From Citrobacter youngae (lineage in GTDB: Bacteria; Pseudomonadota; Gammaproteobacteria; Enterobacterales; Enterobacteriaceae): a stretch of DNA of 64,000 bases. Below, piece by piece: positions 19,904 to 28,578 of the stretch. Each line of letters begins with the position of its first letter. The first letter of the stretch is position 1. The notes under the pieces were generated by a model, which saw only the letters and a list, made by a program, of their open reading frames with translations, had not been told where the DNA came from and searched no databases. The stretch lies in the NCBI RefSeq assembly GCF_003818115.1, contig NZ_RPOI01000005.1, forward strand, positions 124,001-188,000, given 5' to 3'. A program made the position numbers and the translations under genes.

Positions 19904-20857
19904 TCACCACTCAATTATTACAATACCAGAGGCCCCTTTACCGCCGACGCCACCATTAGAACCGCCGCCACTTCCACCATATCCACCTCCGGCACCGCTG
20001 CCACCAGAGCCATACCCATAGGCATCTTTCCCGTTAACACCGAATGAGCCTGATCGCGAGCCACCTGCACCACCACCAAAAAACGAGTTGGCTCCATTGC
20101 CACCACAGCCATTTCCAAGAATTCCATTGACTCCATCCTGACCATCCTGTCCAGCAGGATAACCATTGGCTCCTGAGCCACCACCTGGCAATATCGATCC
20201 CCTAAATGACTCACCGCCACGACCACCATCACCGCCTTTTAACGTCAGCAATGATCCGATAACTGTGTTTCCGCCTGAGCTACCATCACCACCATCTGTT
20301 GATGGACCGCCAGCCACACCACCATCACCACCGGCACCGATAGTGACGTTAATCGTGGAGCCGGGCACAACTGTAAATTTTCTTTTGACGACAGACTCAC
20401 CTGCGCTGCCCCCCTGGCCTCCGGCACCAGTACCAGTCATATTCACAGAACCGCCGCTACCGCCACCGCCACTACCGCCCGCGCTCGCTGTTACATAAAT
20501 CTCTGTTACCCAGTCAGGAATGGTTATTGTCTGGGATGAGGTCACGACAGCAAATCGGGATTTGCTTAAACCAAGGTTTGTGAGAGCCGTAGAAATCGCC
20601 GCTGCACCATCTGATTTGATATCGGCAAATGGGTTTGCACGGCTCAGTGTGAGTTTTTGAATGGCTTTTAAAACCTGAGTCATATTGTTAATGTCGAGCG
20701 CCAATCCTGCTGACTCTACGATATGCGCTAACTCTTCCTGCATGGCGTTAAACGCTGCTGCCCGCAGCCTCGTTGCGGCAATACCACCAGCAACACTTCC
20801 ATCAGTATATTTGCCATCCTGCGTTGCAGTGGCTTCGACTTGCCCGATTCGGAGCAT
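19904..20857 (-). CDS. Tail-fibre protein with glycine-rich tip
   Basis: A 317-residue receptor-binding fibre. Residues 1-95 are the conserved base (MLRIGQVEATATQDGKYTDG..., NPFADIKSDGAAAISTALTN), and from about residue 120 it becomes extremely glycine-rich with GGxGG runs, ending GASGIVIIEW. This resembles polyglycine adhesin tips of T-even gp38 and related glycine-rich fibre domains. Codon 95 lies on a Gin/Cin-like crossover site, where the variable part begins. Confidence 0.85.
   Translation of the reverse strand: MLRIGQVEATATQDGKYTDGSVAGGIAATRLRAAAFNAMQEELAHIVESAGLALDINNMTQVLKAIQKLTLSRANPFADIKSDGAAAISTALTNLGLSKSRFAVVTSSQTITIPDWVTEIYVTASAGGSGGGGSGGSVNMTGTGAGGQGGSAGESVVKRKFTVVPGSTINVTIGAGGDGGVAGGPSTDGGDGSSGGNTVIGSLLTLKGGDGGRGGESFRGSILPGGGSGANGYPAGQDGQDGVNGILGNGCGGNGANSFFGGGAGGSRSGSFGVNGKDAYGYGSGGSGAGGGYGGSGGGSNGGVGGKGASGIVIIEW
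20560..20586 (-). other. Cin/Gin-like crossover site in tail-fibre gene
   Basis: On the + strand TTAAACCAAGGTTTG (20566-20580) has the TTAAACC-AA-GGTTTA core I recall for the P1 cix and Mu gix sites. It lies exactly where the constant part of the fibre gene meets the variable part. No invertase gene is in the window. Confidence 0.6.
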
Positions 20858-20908
20858 AGTTAATCCTCACTTAGCGTTAAGCGATAAAATCAGAGGGGGA
20901 AATATCAG

Positions 20909-21502
20909 TTATGAATAATTGAAAATGATGTTCAGATGGGATGGGGCAATTTTGTTGATTGAACACTCCAGTTGTTTATTGCCCCACGATGCGAGCGGAT
21001 CTCCGCAGTAGGACGCGCCAGCAAGCGAATACTTGATCGTTGTTTGTGGCGCATTTATCCGCCAGGTAAATGGCCACTCGTCACCGTTAAGCGCATCACC
21101 GCATACTGACATGCCACTCATAGCGGGCCGGAACTGTGTGATAGTGATGGTATAACCAAGAGCTGCAGCCACCCGGATGTAATAATCGCGGTTCAGGCCG
21201 CCGGTGCTGATTAACTTTGCCACCACGGCGCGCTGGCGATCGCTGACGCCACCGGATTCACCAATCGCACAATCATCTGGTAACCCCAGAGAGCTTTCCC
21301 ATTCTGACAACATTACCGTCGCTGTAGGGGGAAAAGCACCAGTAATCAGGCTTTGCGCATCGTTGTCAGAACGCTGAAACGCGCTGCCCAGTGCCCGTAA
21401 TTCCGCAGCCTGTACCGTTTTTTGCGATCTGGGCCACGCCCTGCCCGTCGGCAGCAACGCGCCAAGCGCACCGGCATAATCATTTTTTGAAAAGAGGCTC
21501 AT
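20909..21502 (-). CDS. Mu gp48-like baseplate protein (YmfQ family)
   Basis: A 197-residue DUF2313/YmfQ protein. In Mu the gp48 product joins the baseplate wedge to the fibres. Typical features are LLPTGRAWPR near the N-terminus and the STGGLNRDYYIRVAAALGY segment. It overlaps the gp47-like gene by ATGA and is followed by the fibre gene. Confidence 0.87.
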   Translation of the reverse strand: MSLFSKNDYAGALGALLPTGRAWPRSQKTVQAAELRALGSAFQRSDNDAQSLITGAFPPTATVMLSEWESSLGLPDDCAIGESGGVSDRQRAVVAKLISTGGLNRDYYIRVAAALGYTITITQFRPAMSGMSVCGDALNGDEWPFTWRINAPQTTIKYSLAGASYCGDPLASWGNKQLECSINKIAPSHLNIIFNYS

Positions 21503-22641
21503 ACAAAATTCACCCCACCAAGCACCGGAATTTCGCCAACAGCAAAGGTGATATTGGCCATCGGAGAGTTAAGGATATAGCCCGTCGTGCCACTAACACC
21601 GCCGATACTCCCGTTAATATCAGAGAGGTAAACTTTCCCGGAACCATCAGGGTTAGCCTCATCAAAAAACAGCGCCGTCAGCGCGTCTTTTATACCCTGA
21701 ACTGTGGTGCTGTCGGCATTTTTGATACCAGAGATTTCAATATTGATGACTTTCTTGATCGGGGAACATACGAAAACAATGGCAGTGTCTGTCTGCTGCG
21801 GATAGATGTGGTCGGCGACAGCGAGCTGGTCTCCGGTGGCTTTAACAGCCCCCCAGTCCTCAAGTTGGGATATTCCATCGGTACCGACCGGAAACCCACC
21901 ATTGTCATTCCGATCACACATGATATACACGCCAACGGTCCCGGCCCCGTTCAGACGCCGCTTTACCCACGCGCGGGTGACGCCCGAAACCTCAAGCGCC
22001 CATTTTTTATAATCGGCGTCGCTTCCACCCTGAGGCGGATTCTGCCATGCCAGCAAGCCACGACTGCGAAAGTCCTCTTCCGTTTCAATATCGGCTCCGC
22101 CGGTCGCAGCGGACAGTAACGTTACCTGTGGATCCACGCCAGCAATATTCGCGTCCAGGGTCATTATGGTCCCGGCATCAGCGTTACCGCGCGCGCCTCC
22201 ACCCGTTACATCACTGGTAATATCCGGCAGTATGGCCGTCACCGCGACGATACCAAATCCATCTGCCTGAATTTTAAGATCTGCATCCGTCCGGTACTGG
22301 TATCCGTCCCCGCGGTTAATGATCGAGCCAACAGGGATAATACTGTCAACACTGCCACTAGCCTGTACCGCAGGCGACTTCGCCGCTGCAGCTGGTTTTC
22401 TGAATACCTTCTTAAGGGCCATCCACCCGGCGAGATACTCATCGGTAGAGGTAAACGGGTTTGTCTGCAGGGCAATATAGTCAAGGTAGGCGTAATGCAG
22501 ATGCCCCATCCCCGCATCCATGTCAGCCAGTACCTTCAGTTTCGCGAAGCGCAGGAGCGCACCAACATCCTCAAGCTCCGCCTGCATAAATTTCCGGTTT
22601 CCGTCGCGGAGTTCGCTCAGCGTCGGTCGTTTAAACGGCAT
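21499..22641 (-). CDS. Mu gp47-like baseplate J protein
   Basis: Baseplate wedge protein of the gpJ/gp47 family, 380 residues. Start ATG 22641 (MPFKRPTLSELRDG) is preferred; the frame stays open to 22779 over the upstream gene. The central NPPQGGSDADYKKWALEVSGVTRAW motif is typical of the family. Expected at the outer baseplate of the contractile tail. Confidence 0.9.
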   Translation of the reverse strand: MPFKRPTLSELRDGNRKFMQAELEDVGALLRFAKLKVLADMDAGMGHLHYAYLDYIALQTNPFTSTDEYLAGWMALKKVFRKPAAAAKSPAVQASGSVDSIIPVGSIINRGDGYQYRTDADLKIQADGFGIVAVTAILPDITSDVTGGGARGNADAGTIMTLDANIAGVDPQVTLLSAATGGADIETEEDFRSRGLLAWQNPPQGGSDADYKKWALEVSGVTRAWVKRRLNGAGTVGVYIMCDRNDNGGFPVGTDGISQLEDWGAVKATGDQLAVADHIYPQQTDTAIVFVCSPIKKVINIEISGIKNADSTTVQGIKDALTALFFDEANPDGSGKVYLSDINGSIGGVSGTTGYILNSPMANITFAVGEIPVLGGVNFV

Positions 22642-22642
22642 A

Positions 22643-23080
22643 TTAACGTTGCTCCCATATCCAGTAAAACCTGAATTCCTGCCAGTCCTTCCCCGGTGCC
22701 TGATAGCGGATAATGAGATTGAGCCGGTCAGGCAGGACGATCCTGGCAACAGGAATAACCTCGCTGACAACGCCATCAACCTTTAACCAGTTGAGCGCTT
22801 CACTCGAGTATTCCTCCGCTTTTTTTGCTACATCCGGGGTCAGTTTTTTCCGCCGTAGCAGCCACAGCCGGGATCCCAGTTGGGATTCCTCCCCGGAATC
22901 CCCCCACCAGCCGCGGCGATCGCTATCCTCATAATCATCGTCAGCGCGCGCCAGCCTGTCGGTAAACAGGCTGTCCAGTATTGCAGTCTGTAAATCGTTC
23001 CCCGTGGTGAGTTCACCCAGCCCTTTCTGCCAGTCAGCAAACATCTCATCCACATTCCAGAATGAAGCGATGTCACTCAT
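22643..23080 (-). CDS. Mu gp46-like baseplate protein
   Basis: A 145-residue GP46-family wedge protein (T4 gp25-like role). The LFTDRLARADD and RRGWWGDSG motifs are characteristic. It overlaps the gp45-like gene by 4 bp. Confidence 0.9.
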   Translation of the reverse strand: MSDIASFWNVDEMFADWQKGLGELTTGNDLQTAILDSLFTDRLARADDDYEDSDRRGWWGDSGEESQLGSRLWLLRRKKLTPDVAKKAEEYSSEALNWLKVDGVVSEVIPVARIVLPDRLNLIIRYQAPGKDWQEFRFYWIWEQR

Positions 23081-23661
23081 GTCACCTGATCCTCTGTTTT
23101 TTGGCTGCGGATATTGTCATTGCCACTCTGGGCATTTTTAACCACATGATCATGGTCATTATGTGCATCCCGCAGCTCTTTCAGTGTTCGGGTATTGGTT
23201 TCACAGTTATCAACAATGTCACCCGTGCACCTCAGGATCGGGGTATTTGCAAGGATCCCCTGGCTGGCATTGATGGTCACGTTAGTGGCGTTATTGACCT
23301 CAACATTCTGGCCCTTTGCATCCAGGAAGATCCCCTTCTCCGTCAGGAGAATATTAAGGCCCCACTGGTTATACATGACCGTTTCGCCCGCTTTCAGGCC
23401 TGTATGACGGAACCCCTGATGGTTGGACGCAATTACCACCGCGCTGGAACGATCACCGCCAATAAAAGCCAGAACCACGTCAGTCCCTGACGGCAGGCCG
23501 GATGAAAAGCCAAATTCTGCCATCCGCGGAGCGCTGGCCACCTCCAGCGGAGTCTGGTACTGGATAGACTGCACCACCCCACCATCTTTCATAGCCGTGA
23601 TCCGGCCAATCCCCAGCATGCCGGCGATCCTGGTCGCTGCATGTTTAAATAGTTGCTTCAT
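23077..23661 (-). CDS. Mu gp45-like tail spike / baseplate assembly protein V
   Basis: A 194-residue central spike protein. An OB-like N-terminal part (residues about 20-90) is followed by a beta-helix stalk and a C-terminal apex. Near the end it carries DAHNDHDH, an HxH arrangement like that binding iron at the tip of the P2 and Mu spikes. Lies between gp44- and gp46-like genes. Confidence 0.9.
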   Translation of the reverse strand: MKQLFKHAATRIAGMLGIGRITAMKDGGVVQSIQYQTPLEVASAPRMAEFGFSSGLPSGTDVVLAFIGGDRSSAVVIASNHQGFRHTGLKAGETVMYNQWGLNILLTEKGIFLDAKGQNVEVNNATNVTINASQGILANTPILRCTGDIVDNCETNTRTLKELRDAHNDHDHVVKNAQSGNDNIRSQKTEDQVT

Positions 23662-24743
23662 GTATTGAATCCCGCCAGGTTCTGGTAGAAGGCATATGGC
23701 TGAACGGAGAATGCTTCAGGCGGCATCAGCGTCATGCGTGCATGGGTGCCGTAGTCATCGCGCATATAGGTGACTTCTGCCAGTAGCAATTCAGTCTTCG
23801 GCAACCGTAAGGTGGGAAGATCAACGGGGATCAATGTGTTTGGTTCCCACAGTTTCCCGTCTTTATCCCGCCAGGAATCGATGGTTACCGAGAGCTGTTT
23901 TGAACGTCCGTACCGCCGGTTCATTTCCCAGTCGATCGCACTTTGTGCCTGTTGAGTAGCCATCAGGGTACTTTCCACAATCGATATATGTTTTCGGTAC
24001 CGCATGCGGGCGGCCTCCGGATCTCTCGCCGTTGCCAGAGTCACAGCGTCATAGGCCGTATCAGGCGAATACCCTGCAATTGGAGAAACGCTCATTGATA
24101 CACCGACATAATCTGAAAACCTGTCAGCCATCGATTTGCGGTAGTATGCCTGCTCGACATTTACCCCTTCGGCTATCCCACTTGCCGCACGACGTGTTCC
24201 CACCCGGGTCAGTAACAGGTTTCCATCGGGCTGATCGTAGTAAAGCAGAGCAGACCATCTGGCCACCCGATCGATGACTTCTTGCGGAGACTCACCCCAG
24301 TTCAGAGTGAACTGGGGTACCTTCACAAGTTCATCAACATCCGTGGTTACGGTGATGCCGTAGTAGGATGCCAGGCGAGAAGCAATTTCAAGCGCATTAC
24401 TGGCATTGATGACGTTGTTAGGCCACTCGGCTGAGCAATCCACCAGGTCCTGACATTTGCTCCTGCCCGTGGCGCGGACCTCATGGCGGGAGCGCGATAG
24501 TGCGGGTTCCCAGTCATCAACATATCCCGTCAGTGTCAGATCATCTCCGATACGAACTTCACAAGACATTCCCTCTTCAACGAGTTGACGATCTTCGTTG
24601 CCAGGGAAGTAATCCATTAGCCCAAGATCGAAATCAGAGGGAAAACGCTCAATACCCCGCGTTACCCGGACAGAATCCCACCCCTCGATGATTTTGCCGT
24701 CGACCGTCAAAGAAACAACATCCAGATCGCTGTCTGCATTCAT
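23658..24743 (-). CDS. Mu gp44-like baseplate hub protein (P)
   Basis: A 361-residue hub protein of the gp44/late-control-D type (T4 gp27 role). Recognisable segments are DGKIIEGWDSVRVTRGIERFPS at the N-terminus and NWGESPQEVIDRVARWSALL. It overlaps both neighbours by 4 bp. Confidence 0.88.
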   Translation of the reverse strand: MNADSDLDVVSLTVDGKIIEGWDSVRVTRGIERFPSDFDLGLMDYFPGNEDRQLVEEGMSCEVRIGDDLTLTGYVDDWEPALSRSRHEVRATGRSKCQDLVDCSAEWPNNVINASNALEIASRLASYYGITVTTDVDELVKVPQFTLNWGESPQEVIDRVARWSALLYYDQPDGNLLLTRVGTRRAASGIAEGVNVEQAYYRKSMADRFSDYVGVSMSVSPIAGYSPDTAYDAVTLATARDPEAARMRYRKHISIVESTLMATQQAQSAIDWEMNRRYGRSKQLSVTIDSWRDKDGKLWEPNTLIPVDLPTLRLPKTELLLAEVTYMRDDYGTHARMTLMPPEAFSVQPYAFYQNLAGFNT

Positions 24744-26143
24744 TGCCTCAGTACTTTCATGGTTGTCGGCATAAACGCCGGATGCGGTACGCGCGCTTCC
24801 TGTACCAGTTCATCTGCACGGGTGGCATCCTGGTATAATCGGTTTGCCAGCGTCAGCGCCGGAAGCGGCTGAGCGGTAGTAACCTGCAGAAGCTCGCTCA
24901 GACCAGAAGCACGCTCACTCATCGTAGAAAGGAATGCCGATCTGACGGCGAGAAGCGCGTTATACATATCATCGTCCGCGCGGTCTCCAGCCAGAACCAG
25001 CGCCGTATCAAGTTGCACAGAAACTCGTTGAGTTAACTCTTCTGCCTCGTCTGTACTGGCTGGTCTGGAGTCCGCAGCGGCACTGGTCATGGCACCAGTA
25101 CATAGCACAACAATCAGCGTGTTCATGGTCGCCGAAATCGCTTTGCTGCTGTCGGACTGCTGGTACTCCGTGCTGATTGAATTAGCCAGTTTTTCCAGCG
25201 CTGTGATTCGGTCATTAACGCTGCCGGCGCTGTTAAGAATTGCGTTTACCACGTCGGCGACGCCCTGGACAAACTCATCAGGTGTGTTGGAGCTGCTAAG
25301 CTGGCTCGACCTGTCGGTAACATTTTTCCGGTCCATTACCGACTGGGCTGTTACCTTGTCAGCCAGTGCTCTCTCATCATCCACATCAGCAACTGACGAT
25401 TTGCCAGCAACAGCAGAGGAACTACCGCCCACAGAGCCTTTACTGTAACGTCCGTACCGGGTATTCCCGAACGTGGAGTTCAGGACATTGCTGAGATTCG
25501 TGACCTGACTGATGGTGCTGTCAACCATGTTAGTCCAGAACGTGACCGTGCCTCTGATGGTGTTTATAGCCTGTGTGACACCGCGGATTTCACTCTTAAC
25601 TCTGGCAATCGTGCTCAGCACAGCAGTGCTGACCAGTTTCAGATAGTTGGTTTTCACCGTGGCGCCTGCAACGGTACTGCCCGTGACAGCAAACACTTTA
25701 AGCCCTGATTCAATTGCCATCAGGGTAAATTCAAATACTCGCCCGTTCTCCATCGAACCGGAAATACGCAAACCATTCTCAGGGATGGAAACCGTTAATT
25801 CGCCCAGTGTCGGATGGACAAGCGTACCGCTACCTTTTTGTTCACAGGCTTCAATCAGTGACTGGCGCTGCGTGATAGCATCGCCGCCGCCGTAAACCTG
25901 GCTGTTCTGGATCAAGAAACCGCGAATAACAAATCGCCGTGTTGCCCGCCCGATATCCTCTATCCAGGCTGTATCACGGTAGGGATATTCATGTACCGCC
26001 TGGCGTCGGCCGTGGCTCCCTTCCTCAGCAACAATTGCAAATGGCACACCTCTGAATGAGCTGGGCCGTAACTGCCCCTGCCAGTCATCGCTGGTATCTC
26101 CCCCCAAAAGAGAAGTTATTGCGTCCTGGATAATTGACGGCAT
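24740..26143 (-). CDS. DNA circularization protein N (Mu gp43-like)
   Basis: A 467-residue tail protein; residues 20-110 (PSSFRGVPFAIVAEEGSHGRRQAVHEYP) form the DNA_circ_N domain. Mu N circularises infecting DNA and is a baseplate hub component. ATG 26143 is preferred over GTG 26146 because GGAGG sits five bases upstream. Confidence 0.88.
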   Translation of the reverse strand: MPSIIQDAITSLLGGDTSDDWQGQLRPSSFRGVPFAIVAEEGSHGRRQAVHEYPYRDTAWIEDIGRATRRFVIRGFLIQNSQVYGGGDAITQRQSLIEACEQKGSGTLVHPTLGELTVSIPENGLRISGSMENGRVFEFTLMAIESGLKVFAVTGSTVAGATVKTNYLKLVSTAVLSTIARVKSEIRGVTQAINTIRGTVTFWTNMVDSTISQVTNLSNVLNSTFGNTRYGRYSKGSVGGSSSAVAGKSSVADVDDERALADKVTAQSVMDRKNVTDRSSQLSSSNTPDEFVQGVADVVNAILNSAGSVNDRITALEKLANSISTEYQQSDSSKAISATMNTLIVVLCTGAMTSAAADSRPASTDEAEELTQRVSVQLDTALVLAGDRADDDMYNALLAVRSAFLSTMSERASGLSELLQVTTAQPLPALTLANRLYQDATRADELVQEARVPHPAFMPTTMKVLRQ

Positions 26144-26155
26144 CACGCCTCCGGA

Positions 26156-26184
26156 AATAAAAAAACCGCCATGTCGGCGGTTTA
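26156..26184 (-). terminator. Hairpin terminator upstream of gp43-like gene
   Basis: ACCGCC (26165-26170) pairs with GGCGGT (26176-26181), followed on the - strand by T7. It lies inside the tail operon, after the DUF4282-like reading frame, and may reduce rather than stop late transcription, which is Q-antiterminated. Confidence 0.65.
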
Positions 26185-26206
26185 CATATGCACTGAAATG
26201 ACTTAT

Positions 26207-26455
26207 CTATTTATCGCTGGATCCATTACGGTCAAGAGATTCGGCGATCCTGTAAAGATGCTCAGTCGCCTTGAATGAGTTCATTAGGAACTCATAAAGC
26301 ACACGTAAAAGCAATGCACTTACCACCGATATCGTAATCGCCGTGAAATTCATTGAGACAACAGAAAAAACGAGGAAAATGCCAATTACCAGGTAAACAA
26401 GCGCAAAAACCTTTGGAGTCTAAATGGCTTTTGCTCCAAAAACTTTTTCATTCAT
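26207..26455 (-). pseudogene. Small DUF4282-like membrane protein with in-frame amber codon
   Basis: Reading ATG 26455 to TAG 26207 gives 82 codons with a single TAG at codon 12 (26420-26422). The text on both sides is in one frame: MNEKVFGAKAI, stop, TPKVFALVYLVIGIFLVF... then ISVVSALLLRVLYEFLMNSF, ending SLDRNGSSDK. Two hydrophobic segments and the TPK and LLxRxxxE patterns fit DUF4282. AAGGAAGAAG serves as ribosome site. Either a fresh nonsense mutation or amber readthrough. Confidence 0.7.
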
Positions 26456-26486
26456 AACTTCTTCCTTAACGAAATGACGACAGTGA

Positions 26487-28415
26487 TCAGTAATTCATGG
26501 CCGTTGTTATTCTGCCATTATTTTCCGCATTATAGGTTTTTCGCTCACCCTTATCATTAACCATTGTGATTTCGAGCTTAAGTGGTTGTTCTGACATTGC
26601 CTCTTTAAGAGACTTAGCCAGATTGTCGCCGAGTACACTTTCATCACTTTTCTTACCCGTATCACTCAGAATGATGGATTCCCGATTTCTGTTCTGCGAG
26701 CCTGAGAGAATATCAGTTTCATCACTCGGGTTACTAAGAGTGCTGGAGTCACGATTTCCAGTTTGCGAACCTGAGATAATATCATATCGCTGTTGAGCCA
26801 GCACATCCGGATTTCTCTTCCCTGACCACCGATCATCAGTAATGGCGGTCTGGATGGCGTTTAGCAGTTGTTCCTCAGTATAAGGTTGTGCGCCATTCTC
26901 ATGTTTAATCATGGCTGCCATTATCGTTTTTAATGTTTCCGGATCGTGCAGATTTACTTGCTCTTTGGCTCCATATCCAGTGGCTTTTGAGACGGAGTCA
27001 ATATATGCACGAGTTTTATTCTCTGATTGCGGAGCATAGGTATGAATAATCCCATCCAGAGTATTATTCCCCCTGTCACCATACAACATCAGCTGTCTCG
27101 CCATTGCAGCTCTTCCGTCGGCATCATTCGCAAAGGTAGAAAATCCGCCATTTTTACCCGTTGCGTTTGCTGCAGCCCTCAAATTACCGGGATTATTATT
27201 TCTGAAGCCAATTGCGTTATTCCTTGTTTCCCCGTAAGGAACATTGCCGCGTGCAACGTTGGATTGTGGCTGGCTGATAGCGGATAAGTCATTCTGCAAT
27301 TGAATCGCAGAATCGGTCGCGCGGTAATTCGCATCGTACCGCTTTCTTACAGCATCAGTCATGAAACCCGCGTCAACCTGCCCACGTTCACTGCGGGGTA
27401 AGCTGTTATAAAGTTCCTTATCGTTCTGAATGCGCCGTAGTTTCTCAGCATCATTGCTGTTGATAAAACCGAGAGCATGAGACAGCCCAGTAAAATCACC
27501 ATTAGTGAACAGATCGGTAACACCTTCAAGGCCGTCTTTGACTGAACCATCCGAAAGAATGGTCTTAAGTGCCTTGTTTTTTGAACGTTGCCACAGACCA
27601 TCCCAGGATGCGCTGAGCTCATTCATAGTGCCGTTCACTTCACTCAATTGCTGATTTAGTGCCGGATCCACAGTCAGACCAAACTCATCAGATTTAGCCA
27701 GCAGCGTTTTCATGCGCTCACCTTCACGCATTAACGCCAACATTTCTGGCGTCAGCCCAAGAGCATCCGCTACGGACTTTTGTTGCTCAGGCCGCAACGA
27801 AGGGAAGACACGAGCAATCTCCTGTAATGTTTTTAGCGTATCAACAGAACCATCATTATTTTTCTGTATCTGAACACCGATCTGTGCGAGCGCACCAAGT
27901 ACCTGCCCATTCGCGCCACTGGCGGCTTCTTTCAGCGTTTTCGCCATACCATCGATAGAAGCATTGGCACTTTCACTATCAGCGCCAAGGATGCGCATCG
28001 CTCCAGCAAGACGGGAAAAATCGTCTACACGCATACCGGCATTCTTTGATGAAACGTCCAGGTTATACGCTTCCCTGGACGCTTCGCGAAAACCGTAGGC
28101 CACCTGTTTAAGCCCGTACCCTGCAGCACCAGCAATACCGAGTGAACCCAACTTACCAGATAGCTCCCCAACCATTTTCAAGGGAGGAACCATATCCCCG
28201 ATAAGCTGCACGTTGTCCCTGGCCGTTTTAGACAGATTTTCAAAACGTGAAATAAAGCCATTCAGCCCATCAACTGTTTCCTGCCCACCTAACTGAAGCC
28301 CTTCTTTCGTTCTATCGAGTTTAGGTTCAAGCCCACGGATAGCTTCATTGATACGGTCAATAACATCACTGACCTGATCATTTGCCACCAGCTCAAAATC
28401 AAAGACATTACTCAT
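26487..28415 (-). CDS. Tape measure protein with muralytic domain
   Basis: A 642-residue tail-length protein. The N-terminal 380 residues are helical with a hydrophobic patch (LGSLGIAGAAGYGLKQVAYG, about 90-110). Residues about 400-520 form a peptidoglycan-hydrolase-like domain beginning IGFRNNNPGNLR, as in structural lysozymes that help the tail cross the cell wall. Two diverged copies of an ILSGSQ-NR-S unit follow near residues 555-595. The start overlaps the frameshifted end of the upstream chaperone gene by 8 bp. Confidence 0.87.
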   Translation of the reverse strand: MSNVFDFELVANDQVSDVIDRINEAIRGLEPKLDRTKEGLQLGGQETVDGLNGFISRFENLSKTARDNVQLIGDMVPPLKMVGELSGKLGSLGIAGAAGYGLKQVAYGFREASREAYNLDVSSKNAGMRVDDFSRLAGAMRILGADSESANASIDGMAKTLKEAASGANGQVLGALAQIGVQIQKNNDGSVDTLKTLQEIARVFPSLRPEQQKSVADALGLTPEMLALMREGERMKTLLAKSDEFGLTVDPALNQQLSEVNGTMNELSASWDGLWQRSKNKALKTILSDGSVKDGLEGVTDLFTNGDFTGLSHALGFINSNDAEKLRRIQNDKELYNSLPRSERGQVDAGFMTDAVRKRYDANYRATDSAIQLQNDLSAISQPQSNVARGNVPYGETRNNAIGFRNNNPGNLRAAANATGKNGGFSTFANDADGRAAMARQLMLYGDRGNNTLDGIIHTYAPQSENKTRAYIDSVSKATGYGAKEQVNLHDPETLKTIMAAMIKHENGAQPYTEEQLLNAIQTAITDDRWSGKRNPDVLAQQRYDIISGSQTGNRDSSTLSNPSDETDILSGSQNRNRESIILSDTGKKSDESVLGDNLAKSLKEAMSEQPLKLEITMVNDKGERKTYNAENNGRITTAMNY

Positions 28416-28578
28416 CGTCTTCAGGTTTCCTGAGTTTGTTGATCCGGGATGCCTGGGCTATCCACCATTTCAATCGGGCGCGGGTCATTCCCCACGCCCT
28501 ATCTTCTGTCCATCGAAAGTAAAACGTGACGTCAGCGGCTGCTTCTTGCCAGGCTGTCAGGGCTTCCAGGTCAAAAAA
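28408..28578 (-). CDS. -1 frameshift extension of tail assembly chaperone (GpE'-like)
   Basis: After the slippery heptamer at 28572-28578, the -1 frame stays open for 54 codons (DLEALTAWQEAAADVTFYF...RLKWWIAQAS...KPEDDE) to TAA at 28408. It has no start codon of its own. The tryptophan pattern resembles the P2 E+E' extension. Fusion to the upstream gene would give 142 residues. Confidence 0.75.
   Translation of the reverse strand, partial: FFDLEALTAWQEAAADVTFYFRWTEDRAWGMTRARLKWWIAQASRINKLRKPEDDE

Noticed and set aside
20166-20498. Proline-rich + strand frame
   Set aside because: Complement of the glycine-rich fibre codons, no start context.
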